DNA of 9,499 nucleotides from an uncultured Thermoleophilia bacterium (GTDB lineage Bacteria > Actinomycetota > Thermoleophilia > Gaiellales > F1-60-MAGs149): positions 1 through 9,499 of the forward strand of contig CADCWC010000144.1 in assembly GCA_902806305.1 (NCBI GenBank), written 5' to 3'. This document shows, in pieces, positions 1 to 7,250 of the stretch. The notes beneath the pieces are model-generated. The model was not told where the DNA came from. It saw only the letters and a program-made list of their open reading frames with translations, and did not search any database. Each line of letters starts with the position of its first letter. Positions within the stretch are counted from its first letter, which is position 1. A program made the position numbers and the translations under genes.

Positions 1-9
1 GGCTCGTGC

Positions 10-29
10 CCCTCAGCCCGGGCTGAGGG
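10..29 (-). terminator. Terminator palindrome downstream of sucA
   Basis: A perfect 20-bp palindrome (CCCTCAGCCC then GGGCTGAGGG) begins 25 bases beyond the sucA stop codon on the minus strand. It can fold into an 8-bp stem with a CCGG tetraloop. No T-run follows in either direction, as is common for GC-rich actinobacterial terminators, and the symmetry would let it work on both strands. A second smaller repeat, GCCGGC at 29-34 and again at 44-49, lies between it and the stop codon and could form a separate hairpin. Function is inferred from position and symmetry. Confidence 0.65.
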
Positions 30-54
30 CCGGCGGCGCCACGGCCGGCAGCGG

Positions 55-2808
55 TCAGGAGGCCGGGGCGGCGACCGGGTCGAGCCAGAGGGCCGCGCGG
101 ACGATCCGCTCCTGCTCCTGCTCGTGGGCCACGGTGTACCCCTCGGCCGGGCTCGACCGCCACGGTCGTCCCTCGTACTCGAGGATCAGGCCCTCGGGCA
201 GGATCGACTCGAGACGGTGACGGATGGCGCGGAAGGCACCGAGGTTCATCGGCTCCTCCTGCACCCAGACGACCGACTCGAGGTTCGGGTAGGAGGCGAT
301 CAGGGCGGCCATCTGCTCCGTGGGGAACGGGTAGAGGCGCTCGATCCGGACGACGGCGACCTCGTCGGCCTCCGACCGCTGCGGGTGACGCTCGAGGTCG
401 TGGAAGACCTTGCCCGAGCAGATCACGAGCCGGGCGATGTCCTCCTTCCAGTCCTGCACCGAGGCGTCGTCGAGCACGGGTCGGAAGCCGCCGGTCGACA
501 GGTCCTCGAGGGACGACATCGCGTCCTTCAGGCGGAGCAGGCTCTTCGGCGTCATCACGACGAGCGGCCGGCGCACCGGCGTGAGCGCCTGCTCGCGCAG
601 CATGTGGAAGTACTGGGCGGCCGTCGTCGGGTTCGTGACCCGGATGTTGTCCTCGGCGGCCAGCTTGAGGAAGTGGTCGGGCCGGGCGTAGGAGTGCTCC
701 GGTCCGTTGCCCTCGTAGCCGTGCGGCAGGAGCAGGGTCAGCCGCGACCGCTGACCCCACTTCGAGGCGCCGGCCATGATGAACTGGTCGACGATCACCT
801 GGGCGCCGTTGATGAAGTCGCCGTACTGGGCCTCCCACAGCACGAGCGCGTCGGGCGCCGTCACGGCGTAGCCGTACTCGAAGCCCAGGCAGGCGTTCTC
901 GGACAGCGGCGAGTTACGGATCTCGATCCCGGCCCGCGCGTCGGGCACGTGGGTGAGCGGCATGTGGAGCGCGCCGGTCTCGGGGTCGTGCAGCATCGCG
1001 TGCCGGTGGGAGAAGGTGCCGCGCTCCGTGTCCTGACCGGTCAGGCGGATGGGCGTGCCGTCCACGAGCAGGCTGGCGAACGCGAGCGCCTCGGCGTGAC
1101 CCCAGTCGATCCGACCGCCCGGCTCGACCCCTGCGCGGCGCCGCTCGAGCTGCGTCTGCAGCTTCGGGTGCACGTGGAAGCCCGTCGGGACGGTCAGGAG
1201 CTGGTCGTTCAGGTCGCGGAGCCGATCCGCCTCGACCGCCGTGCGGACGTCGTGGCGGCTCGGCTCGGGCAGGCCGGCCCGGCGCTGCCGGGACCGGCGA
1301 CCGACGCCGAGGGACGCGCGCTCCTCCTGCAGCCGCCGCGCGATGCGCTGCCGCATCTCCTCGACGTCGGCCTCGCTGACGATGCCCTGGCCGATCAGGC
1401 GCCGGGCGTAGAGCGTCGCCACGGAGGGGTGCTCGCGGATCGCCTCGTAGAGCCTCGGCTGCGTGTAGGTGGGCTCGTCGCCCTCGTTGTGCCCCCAGCG
1501 GCGGTAGCCGACGAGGTCGATGACCACGTCGCGGCCGAAGCGGCTGCGGAACGCCATCGCGAGCCGGATCGCCGTCCGGCAGGCCCGGAGGTCGTCGGCG
1601 TTGACGTGGATGATCGGCACGTCGAAGCCCTTGGCGAGGTCGGACGCGTAGCGCGTCGAGCGGGCGTCGATCTGGCCGGTGGTGAAGCCGAGCTGGTTGT
1701 TCGCGATCAGGTGCAGGGACCCGCCGACGCGGTAGCCGGGGAGGTTCTGCAGGTTGAACGTCTCGGCCACCACGCCCTGGCCGGGGAACGCGGCGTCACC
1801 GTGGATCTGGACCGCGAGCGCCCGGCGCACGTCGACGTCGACCGTCGACTCGGGGCCTCGGACGGTCTGGAGCGCGCGGGTGCGACCCACCACGACAGGG
1901 TTCACGAACTCGAGGTGCGACGGGTTCGGCAGCAGCGAGAGCCTGATCTCGCGGCGCTCGCCGTCGCCGACCTCGACCGCGCGCGTCGTCTGGGCGCCGA
2001 GGTGGTACTTGACGTCGCCCTGGCCGCCCGCGGGCAGCGCGATGTCGACGTCGGGCGTCCGCTCGCCCTCGAACTCCGCGATGATCTTCGCGTAGGGCCG
2101 GCGCAGGACGTGCGCGAGGACGTTGAGCCGACCGCGGTGCGCCATCCCGAAGACCGCGTTCTCGATCCCGTCCCGGGCGGCCAGGGCGACCGCCTCGTCG
2201 AGCATCAGGACCATCATCTCGAGGCCCTCGATCGAGAACTGCTTGGCCCCGAGGAACGTGCGGCGCAGGTAGGCCTCGAAGCCCTCGACCCGCAGGAGCC
2301 GGATCAGCAGCTTGCGGTCCTCCTCGGGCTCCGGGTCGATCCAGAACGCACGCGACTCGATCGCCTCACGCAGCCAGACGCGCTCGTCGTGGTCCGAGAG
2401 ATGCTCGATCTCGAACGCGATCGTGCCGCGGTAGACGCGCTTCAGCTCCGGCAGGACCTCGGCCAGCGTGTCGCCGGGGACGTACACGCGCAGCGCCGAG
2501 GCCGGCACGAGCGCCATCAACTCGGGCGTCAGGCCGACGTTCTCCGGCTCGAGCGCCGGGTCGCCCGGCGGGCTCGTGCCGAGCGGGTCGAGCCTGGCGT
2601 CGAGATGCCCGTGCGTCCGGTGCGCCTTGACGAGCGACATCCCGGCGCTGGTCGCGTTGAGCAGCGCGACGTCGGAGGCGCGCCGGAGGCCCTTCGTGCG
2701 CCGGCGCTCGACGCCGTCCGGCGGCGCGTCGCTCGCGTCGGGCGTCGGGGGAGGCACCTCGCGCACGACGCTGCGGCGCGGGGACTTCTTGTCGGGAACG
2801 GCTGCCAT
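55..2808 (-). CDS. sucA: 2-oxoglutarate dehydrogenase E1 component (thiamine-diphosphate dependent)
   Basis: The product (917 aa) decarboxylates 2-oxoglutarate in the TCA cycle and passes the succinyl group to the lipoyl domain of the E2 subunit; it is cytoplasmic. Seen in the sequence: the E1 motif GMAHRGRLNV with H224; NPSHLE with H298; a thiamine-diphosphate/Mg site with GDAAF (D338) and IANNQLG (N371) 33 residues apart; YRRWGHNEGDEP; a transketolase-type pyrimidine domain (about 570-765) with RGTFSHRHAMLHD (H601) and LLPHGYEGNGPEHS; and a C-terminal domain (about 768-910) with WVQEEPMNLGA. Length is close to the usual ~930 aa of SucA. The N-terminus is odd: a basic and proline-rich stretch leads straight into VKAHRTHGHLDARLDPLG, so the usual short E2-binding domain is missing, and there is no fused E2 acyltransferase domain. 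ATG 2808 is the only reasonable start; no clear Shine-Dalgarno precedes it. No E2 or E3 gene is next to it. Family certain; choice of the name sucA over odhA/kgd is convention. Confidence 0.96.
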   Translation of the reverse strand: MAAVPDKKSPRRSVVREVPPPTPDASDAPPDGVERRRTKGLRRASDVALLNATSAGMSLVKAHRTHGHLDARLDPLGTSPPGDPALEPENVGLTPELMALVPASALRVYVPGDTLAEVLPELKRVYRGTIAFEIEHLSDHDERVWLREAIESRAFWIDPEPEEDRKLLIRLLRVEGFEAYLRRTFLGAKQFSIEGLEMMVLMLDEAVALAARDGIENAVFGMAHRGRLNVLAHVLRRPYAKIIAEFEGERTPDVDIALPAGGQGDVKYHLGAQTTRAVEVGDGERREIRLSLLPNPSHLEFVNPVVVGRTRALQTVRGPESTVDVDVRRALAVQIHGDAAFPGQGVVAETFNLQNLPGYRVGGSLHLIANNQLGFTTGQIDARSTRYASDLAKGFDVPIIHVNADDLRACRTAIRLAMAFRSRFGRDVVIDLVGYRRWGHNEGDEPTYTQPRLYEAIREHPSVATLYARRLIGQGIVSEADVEEMRQRIARRLQEERASLGVGRRSRQRRAGLPEPSRHDVRTAVEADRLRDLNDQLLTVPTGFHVHPKLQTQLERRRAGVEPGGRIDWGHAEALAFASLLVDGTPIRLTGQDTERGTFSHRHAMLHDPETGALHMPLTHVPDARAGIEIRNSPLSENACLGFEYGYAVTAPDALVLWEAQYGDFINGAQVIVDQFIMAGASKWGQRSRLTLLLPHGYEGNGPEHSYARPDHFLKLAAEDNIRVTNPTTAAQYFHMLREQALTPVRRPLVVMTPKSLLRLKDAMSSLEDLSTGGFRPVLDDASVQDWKEDIARLVICSGKVFHDLERHPQRSEADEVAVVRIERLYPFPTEQMAALIASYPNLESVVWVQEEPMNLGAFRAIRHRLESILPEGLILEYEGRPWRSSPAEGYTVAHEQEQERIVRAALWLDPVAAPAS

Positions 2809-2880
2809 CGGTCGGTGCTGGTCCGCCTCGACGCCGCAGGCCTGCCACGGGGAGCATCGGCGCGCGGGTCCGGCGGTGGT

Positions 2881-2901
2881 GGTACGGGTCGCTGTCGTAC
2901 C
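2881..2901. repeat. Inverted repeat at the sucA promoter
   Basis: GGTACG (2881-2886) and CGTACC (2896-2901) form a perfect 6-bp inverted repeat with a 9-base spacer. The right arm overlaps the candidate sucA -10 box, so the repeat covers the expected transcription start on the minus strand. It could be a repressor site or a hairpin at the 5' end of the sucA transcript. Six-base arms arise by chance fairly easily in such GC-rich DNA, so a function is not established. Confidence 0.35.
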
Positions 2902-2904
2902 CTA
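2899..2904 (-). promoter_or_regulatory. Candidate sucA promoter -10 box
   Basis: Read on the minus strand this is TAGGGT, matching the actinobacterial TANNNT -10 consensus, in the divergent region between sucA and topB. Transcription would start near 2892 and give a leader of about 85 bases before the ATG at 2808. The region where a -35 box should lie (about 2922-2927) reads GTGCCG on the minus strand, which is a poor match to TTGAC. The call rests on the -10 box and position only. Confidence 0.4.
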
Positions 2905-2920
2905 GCGCCTCTTTCGCAGC

Positions 2921-2941
2921 CCGGCACGGAAGCCCTGCCGG
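2921..2941. repeat. Short inverted repeat in the sucA-topB divergent region
   Basis: CCGGCA (2921-2926) and TGCCGG (2936-2941) are a perfect inverted repeat separated by 9 bases, the same geometry as the repeat at 2881-2901. It covers the expected -35 region of the sucA promoter. A third repeat with the same arm length, CTCCTC (2967-2972) and GAGGAG (2981-2986), lies further towards topB. These may be regulator sites or chance; nothing in the sequence identifies a binding protein. Confidence 0.3.
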
Positions 2942-3022
2942 AATGTCGGCACCCGGCGAAGCGTTCCTCCTCTCTCCGGGGAGGAGCGCCTCACCGGCCG
3001 CGAGAGCGACACCGCGACGCCG

Positions 3023-3031
3023 TGATAGCGT
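3023..3031 (+). promoter_or_regulatory. Candidate extended -10 promoter of topB
   Basis: TGATAGCGT fits an extended -10 element (TG-N-TANNNT). Only 13 bases separate it from the ATG at 3045, so transcription would start about 7 bases before the start codon. That near-leaderless arrangement fits the absence of any Shine-Dalgarno sequence before this ATG. No good -35 box is visible at the expected distance, which an extended -10 element can tolerate. Confidence 0.45.
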
Positions 3032-3044
3032 CAGACCGCGAGCC

Positions 3045-5579
3045 ATGCCGAAGACCCTGATCATCACCGAGAAGCCGAGCGTCGCCCGCGACGTGACCGC
3101 GGCGCTGCCCGAGGCGTTCCGCAAGAAGGGCGACTTCTACGAGTCGGAGCACTGGGTGGTCGGCTCTGCGGTCGGGCACCTCGTGGAGCAGGTCGACCCG
3201 GACGAGTACGACACGCGCTACAAGAAGTGGCGCTTCGAGGACCTGCCGATCCTGCCCGAGGAGTTCCGGTACGAGGCGCGGGACGACCGCTCCCAGAAGC
3301 AGCTCGCGTCGCTGCACGCCGCCATCCGGCGCCCCGACGTCGAGGCGCTCGTGAACGCCTGCGACGCGGGCCGCGAGGGCGAGCTCATCTTCAAGCTCAT
3401 CACCCAGACGTCCGGGACCACGAAGCCCGTCCGGCGGGCCTGGTTCTCGTCGATGACCCAGCGCGCCATCCGCGAGGCGGTCGAGCGCCTGCGCGACGAC
3501 GGCGAGCTCCGGCCGCTCGAGGATGCGGCGCGCTCGCGCTCCGAGGCCGACTGGCTCGTCGGCATGAACGCCACGCGCGCGGCCACCACGAAGGCCGGCT
3601 CGCTGCGCTCGATCGTCTCGCTCGGGCGGGTGCAGACGCCGACGCTGGCGCTGATCGCCCGGCGGGACATGGAGATCGCCGCCTTCGTCCCCGAGGACTA
3701 CTGGCAGGTCCGGGCGGCGTTCGCGACGGCCGCCGAGGAGCGCTACACCGGCGTCTGGCAGCGGGGATCGCAGAACCGCATCCCGAACGCGCAGGAGGCC
3801 GAGCGGATCGCCGCCGTCGCGGGCGGGGTCGAGGCGACGGTCGTCTCCGTCGAGCGCAAGCCGCTCGAGGAGCAGGCGCCGATGCTCTACGACCTGACGA
3901 CGCTCCAGCGCGAGGCCAACAGCCGCTTCGGCTTCACCGCCAAGCGGACGCTCGCCGCCGCGCAGGGCTGCTACGACCGGCACAAGGTGCTCACGTACCC
4001 GCGGACGAACTCGCGCTTCCTGTCGAGCGACCTGATCCCGACCCTGCGCTCCGTGGCCGGGTACGTCGGCGGCGCGGCGCCGGAGTACGCGAAGCCCGCC
4101 GCCTACGTCCAGGGGCTCGACTCCCTGCCGCTGGGCCGCGTCGTCGACGACGCGAAGGTCGGCGACCACCACGCCATCGTGCCGACCGACGAGCGCCCGG
4201 ACCTCTCGGCGCTGTCGGCCGACGAGCGCCGGATCTACGACATGGTCGCGCGCCGCTTCCTGGCCGTCTTCCATCCGCCCGCGCGCTTCGAGCAGACCGT
4301 CGTCTGGACCGAGGCGGGCGGCGAGCGCTTCCGGTCCCGCGGCAAGGTCCTGATCGACGCGGGCTGGCGGGCCGCCTACGGCGAGGTGGCCGAGTCCGAC
4401 AAGGAGCGGAAGGCCGACGACGACGAGGGCGCCGAGCAGGACCTGCCGCGGCTGGAGGACGGTCAGCGCGTGCGCTGCACCGCCGCCGAGGTGCAGGCGA
4501 AGCAGACGAAGCCGCCCGCCCGCTTCTCCGAGTCCTCGCTCCTGCGCGCGATGGAGACGGCCGGCAAGCTCGTCGACGACGACCTGGCGGCGGAGGCCAT
4601 GAAGGAGTCCGGTCTCGGCACGCCTGCCACCCGTGCGGCGACGATCGAGCGACTGATCGACGCGGGCTACATCGAGCGCGAGGGGCGCCAGCTGAAGGCG
4701 ACCGACAAGGGGCTCGCCGTCATCCGGATGCTCGGTGACCACGACCTGACGCAGCCCGCGTTGACCGGCTCGTGGGAGCAGCGCCTGGCCCGGATCGAGG
4801 CCGGGGAGGAGTCGCGCGAGGCGTTCATGCGCGACATCGCGCGCTTCACCGAGACGACCGTCGCGTGGTTCGCCGACAAGGACCGCTCCGCCATGCGCGT
4901 CGAGCGCCGGGTCATCGGCCCGTGTCCGAACTGCGACGGGGAGATCCTGGAGCGCCCCAAGAGCTACTCGTGCAGCTCCTGGCGGTCGAAGAAGGAGCCC
5001 GGCTGCGGCTACACCATCTGGAAGCAGGTCGGCGCGCGGACGATCACGCCCGAGGAGGCCGAGCAGCTCGTCCGGGACAAGGTCGACCCGGCCACGCTGG
5101 CCGCCGAGCGGACCGTCGTCGGGCCGTGCCCGACGCCCGGCTGCGGGGGCGAGATCGTCGAGCGGGCGAAGAGCTACGGCTGCACGTCCTGGAAGAGCCG
5201 CACGGAGACCGGCTGCGGCTACGTGATCTGGAAGCGCGCGGGCGGGAAGGACGTGACGTTCGAGGACGCGCAGGCCATGGTCGCCGAGGGGCGCACCAAC
5301 GCCGGCCCCGCCACGTCCGCCGAGCCGGTCGGGCCGTGTCCGACGCCGGGCTGCGGCGGCCAGATCGTCGAGCGGGGCAAGAGCTACGGCTGCACGTCGT
5401 GGAAGTCGAAGAAGCAGACCGGCTGCGGGTTCGTGATCTGGAAGCGCCAGCGCGGGCTCGGGCGCGACATCGAGCGTGACGAGGCCGCCCGTCTCGTCGC
5501 GGCGGGCCTCTCGGCGCCGCCCAAGGACGCCGAGCCCGCCGTCGTGGCCGTGGCCCCGGCGGGCGACGCCGCGGCGTAA
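3045..5579 (+). CDS. topB: DNA topoisomerase III-class type IA topoisomerase with three C-terminal zinc repeats
   Basis: The product (844 aa) is a type IA topoisomerase, which cuts one DNA strand through a 5'-phosphotyrosyl link to relax negative supercoils or separate linked strands during replication and repair. A Toprim domain occupies about residues 3-135, with TEKPS (E9) and DAGREGE (D107, E111, E113). The second acidic residue is glycine (G109), a form I also recall in Gram-positive TopB proteins. The gate and active-site domains run from about 150 to 590; YPRTNSR places the catalytic tyrosine at Y318. KQTKPPARFSE and GLGTPATRAATIE are typical of TopB rather than TopA. Residues 625-821 are three Cys4 repeats of the topoisomerase C-terminal repeat type, so the protein is longer than the ~650-730 aa of many TopB enzymes. 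The frame stays open upstream to an ATG at 2943, but the family's conserved start (xKTLIITEKPSVA) begins exactly at 3045 and the upstream part covers the promoter. It stands alone, divergent from sucA. A Topo IA paralogue label is possible, but TopB fits better. Confidence 0.92.
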   Translation: MPKTLIITEKPSVARDVTAALPEAFRKKGDFYESEHWVVGSAVGHLVEQVDPDEYDTRYKKWRFEDLPILPEEFRYEARDDRSQKQLASLHAAIRRPDVEALVNACDAGREGELIFKLITQTSGTTKPVRRAWFSSMTQRAIREAVERLRDDGELRPLEDAARSRSEADWLVGMNATRAATTKAGSLRSIVSLGRVQTPTLALIARRDMEIAAFVPEDYWQVRAAFATAAEERYTGVWQRGSQNRIPNAQEAERIAAVAGGVEATVVSVERKPLEEQAPMLYDLTTLQREANSRFGFTAKRTLAAAQGCYDRHKVLTYPRTNSRFLSSDLIPTLRSVAGYVGGAAPEYAKPAAYVQGLDSLPLGRVVDDAKVGDHHAIVPTDERPDLSALSADERRIYDMVARRFLAVFHPPARFEQTVVWTEAGGERFRSRGKVLIDAGWRAAYGEVAESDKERKADDDEGAEQDLPRLEDGQRVRCTAAEVQAKQTKPPARFSESSLLRAMETAGKLVDDDLAAEAMKESGLGTPATRAATIERLIDAGYIEREGRQLKATDKGLAVIRMLGDHDLTQPALTGSWEQRLARIEAGEESREAFMRDIARFTETTVAWFADKDRSAMRVERRVIGPCPNCDGEILERPKSYSCSSWRSKKEPGCGYTIWKQVGARTITPEEAEQLVRDKVDPATLAAERTVVGPCPTPGCGGEIVERAKSYGCTSWKSRTETGCGYVIWKRAGGKDVTFEDAQAMVAEGRTNAGPATSAEPVGPCPTPGCGGQIVERGKSYGCTSWKSKKQTGCGFVIWKRQRGLGRDIERDEAARLVAAGLSAPPKDAEPAVVAVAPAGDAAA
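4917..5507 (+). repeat. Three tandem Cys4 topoisomerase C-terminal repeats within topB
   Basis: Three copies start at 4917, 5121 and 5331 (residues 625, 693 and 763), with periods of 68 and 70 aa. Each has the pattern G-P-C ... C-(D/G)-G-x-I-(L/V)-E-R, then S-Y-x-C-(S/T)-S-W, then G-C-G-(Y/F)-x-I-W-K, followed by an acidic segment ending near a leucine-valine pair. Cysteines are C627/C630/C643/C654, C695/C700/C713/C724 and C765/C770/C783/C794. Copy 1 has CPNC spacing while copies 2 and 3 have CPTPGC, so copies 2 and 3 look like the more recent duplication. Each set of four cysteines probably binds one zinc ion and contacts single-stranded DNA, by analogy with the family. Confidence 0.85.
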
Positions 5580-5602
5580 CCCGCCCTGTTCCGAGGAGCC
5601 AT

Positions 5603-5620
5603 CCCACCGGCCGGGGTGGG
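5603..5620 (+). terminator. Terminator-like hairpin after topB
   Basis: CCCACC (5603-5608) and GGTGGG (5615-5620) form a perfect 6-bp stem with a GGCCGG loop, starting 24 bases after the topB stop codon. The stem can be lengthened by one T-G wobble pair. There is no T-run after it. Position between topB and the separately controlled efflux operon supports a terminator, but this rests on position and symmetry only. Confidence 0.45.
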
Positions 5621-5682
5621 GCCTGCCCGCGCGAACACGCCTGCCCGCCCTCCGGCCGGGCCGCGAGCCGATCGGCATCCTG

Positions 5683-5714
5683 CGAGTTACGAGACACGAC
5701 CGTCTCGTAACTCG
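5683..5714. promoter_or_regulatory. Candidate TetR-family operator of the efflux operon (perfect 13-bp inverted repeat)
   Basis: CGAGTTACGAGAC (5683-5695) and GTCTCGTAACTCG (5702-5714) are perfect reverse complements around a 6-base spacer (ACGACC). The repeat ends 3 bases before the ribosome-binding site and 15 bases before the MFS start codon. It is noticeably richer in A and T than its surroundings, and arms of this length are very unlikely by chance. TetR-family dimers typically bind such palindromes at the promoter of the transporter they control, and the TetR gene is the second gene of this operon. Binding by that protein would make the operon autorepressed. As an RNA the same sequence could form a hairpin next to the ribosome-binding site. 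No clear -10/-35 pair could be assigned around it. Confidence 0.8.
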
Positions 5715-5717
5715 ACG

Positions 5718-5723
5718 AAGGAG
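5718..5723 (+). promoter_or_regulatory. Ribosome-binding site of the MFS transporter
   Basis: AAGGAG with a 6-base spacer to the ATG at 5730. It is the strongest Shine-Dalgarno sequence in the window and fixes this start against the longer open frame that begins at 5616. Confidence 0.8.
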
Positions 5724-5729
5724 CTCCCG

Positions 5730-7250
5730 ATGCACCCGGACACCATCCATCGACAACGCTGGTGGACGCTCGGCGTCCTGTCGCTGGCGCTGCTCGTGAT
5801 CGGTCTCGACAACACGATCCTGAACGTCGCGCTGCCGAGCGTGCGGGCCGACCTCGACGCCACGTCGGGCCAGCTGCAGTGGATCGTCGACTCCTACCTG
5901 CTCGTCTTCGCCGGGCTGCTCCTCACCGCCGGCAGCCTGGGCGACCGCTTCGGCCGCAAGCGGGCGCTGCTGACCGGCCTCGTGATCTTCGGGGTCGGCT
6001 CGGCCGGCTCCGCCCTCGCCGGGTCGGCGGATGCGTTGATCGGCACCCGGGCGCTGATGGGGATCGGCGCGGCGTTCATCATGCCCTCCACGCTCTCGAT
6101 CCTCACGAACGTGTTCCCTCCCGCCGAGCGCCCCCGCGCGATCGCGATCTGGGCCGCCGTCTCGGGGCTCGGCATCGCCCTCGGCCCCGTCAGCGGCGGC
6201 TACCTGCTCGAGCACTTCTCGTGGGGCTCGGTGTTCCTCGTCAACGTGCCGTTCGTGCTCGCCGCCATCCTGGCGGCCGTGCGACTCGTCCCGGAGTCGA
6301 GCGATCCCGAGACGCCGCCGCTCGACCTCGTCGGCGCCGGTCTCTCGATCGTGGGCCTGACCTCGCTCGTGTGGGGCCTCATCGAGGCCTCGGCGCGCGG
6401 CTGGACGGACCCCGTCATCCTGACCTCGTTCGCCTCCGCGGCGCTGCTCGCCGTCGCCTTCGTCGCGCATGAGCTCCGCACGACGCATCCCATGCTCGAC
6501 GTCCGGATGTTCTCCAACCCCCGCTTCAGCGGGGCGAGCGGCTCGATCGCACTCGTCTTCTTCGCCCTCATGGGGACGATCTTCTTCCTCACGCAGTACC
6601 TGCAGCTCGTCCTCGGCTACTCGCCGCTCGAGGCGGGCATCCGCGTCATCCCCGTCGCGGTCGGCCTGATCGTCGGCGCGGGGCTCTCCACGCGGCTGAC
6701 CGTGCTGCTCGGCACGAAGGTCGTCGTGGCGGGCGGCCTGACCACGCTCGCGGGGGCGCTGCTCCTGCTCTCGACGGCCGAGACGACCTCGGGCTACGGC
6801 CTGGTCGGCACGGTGCTGGTCCTGATGGGACTGGGGATGGGGAGCGCCATGGCCCCGGCCACCGAGGCCGTCATGGGCTCGCTGCCGCCGGAGAAGGCGA
6901 GCGTCGGGTCGGCGATGAACGACACGACCCGGATGGTCGGCGGCGCGCTCGGCGTCGCGGTGCTCGGCGGCGTCCTCGGCAGCCACTACCGGTCGCACGT
7001 CGACGTCACGGGCCTCGACGGCCCGGCCGCCGAGGCGGCCCGTGACTCGCTCGGCGGGGCGCTGCAGATGGCGGCCGGGAACGACGCGGTGCTCGCCTCC
7101 GCACAGCAGGCGTTCGTGGGCGGGATGACGACGGCCACGCTGGCCGCCGCCGCCGTCGCCTTCGCGGGCGCGCTGTTCGCAGCCGTCGTCCTGCCGTCGC
7201 GGGAGCGCTCGCCCGGCGGCGCGCTCGTCGGGGTCCCGGAGCCCGTGTGA
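5730..7250 (+). CDS. MFS drug efflux transporter, DHA2 (EmrB/QacA) type
   Basis: The product (506 aa) is an integral membrane proton-coupled exporter, probably of drugs, dyes or other toxic amphiphiles. Family features seen: GLDNTILNVALPSVRADL in the first membrane segment (D27-N28-T29), typical of the 14-segment DHA2 family; motif A, GSLGDRFGRKRAL (about 68-80); and the antiporter motif C, GLGIALGPVSGG (146-157). Hydrophobic segments are spread along the whole length and end in a short charged tail (SRERSPGG). Length is normal for 14-helix transporters. The next gene, a TetR regulator, overlaps its last four bases (GTGA), so the two are co-transcribed and probably translationally coupled, and a candidate operator lies just upstream. 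Substrate cannot be read from the sequence. The start is set by AAGGAG and by the membrane segment that begins soon after it. Confidence 0.93.
   Translation: MHPDTIHRQRWWTLGVLSLALLVIGLDNTILNVALPSVRADLDATSGQLQWIVDSYLLVFAGLLLTAGSLGDRFGRKRALLTGLVIFGVGSAGSALAGSADALIGTRALMGIGAAFIMPSTLSILTNVFPPAERPRAIAIWAAVSGLGIALGPVSGGYLLEHFSWGSVFLVNVPFVLAAILAAVRLVPESSDPETPPLDLVGAGLSIVGLTSLVWGLIEASARGWTDPVILTSFASAALLAVAFVAHELRTTHPMLDVRMFSNPRFSGASGSIALVFFALMGTIFFLTQYLQLVLGYSPLEAGIRVIPVAVGLIVGAGLSTRLTVLLGTKVVVAGGLTTLAGALLLLSTAETTSGYGLVGTVLVLMGLGMGSAMAPATEAVMGSLPPEKASVGSAMNDTTRMVGGALGVAVLGGVLGSHYRSHVDVTGLDGPAAEAARDSLGGALQMAAGNDAVLASAQQAFVGGMTTATLAAAAVAFAGALFAAVVLPSRERSPGGALVGVPEPV

Noticed and set aside
2943..3044. 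An upstream in-frame ATG that would add 34 residues to TopB
   Set aside because: The extra residues are low-complexity and overlap the promoter and inverted repeats, while the conserved family N-terminus starts exactly at 3045.
124..3060. A 978-codon plus-strand open frame opposite sucA
   Set aside because: Antisense shadow of a gene with unmistakable E1 motifs; its translation is dominated by R, V, L, D and E without recognisable domains.
5683..5714. Palindrome read as an intrinsic terminator
   Set aside because: It lies immediately before a strong ribosome-binding site and a start codon, lacks a T-run, and is far less GC-rich than the hairpins behind genes here; an operator fits better.
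5616..5729. An upstream in-frame start (GTG at 5616) for the MFS gene
   Set aside because: It would translate the terminator hairpin and the operator palindrome, and AAGGAG sits correctly before the ATG at 5730.
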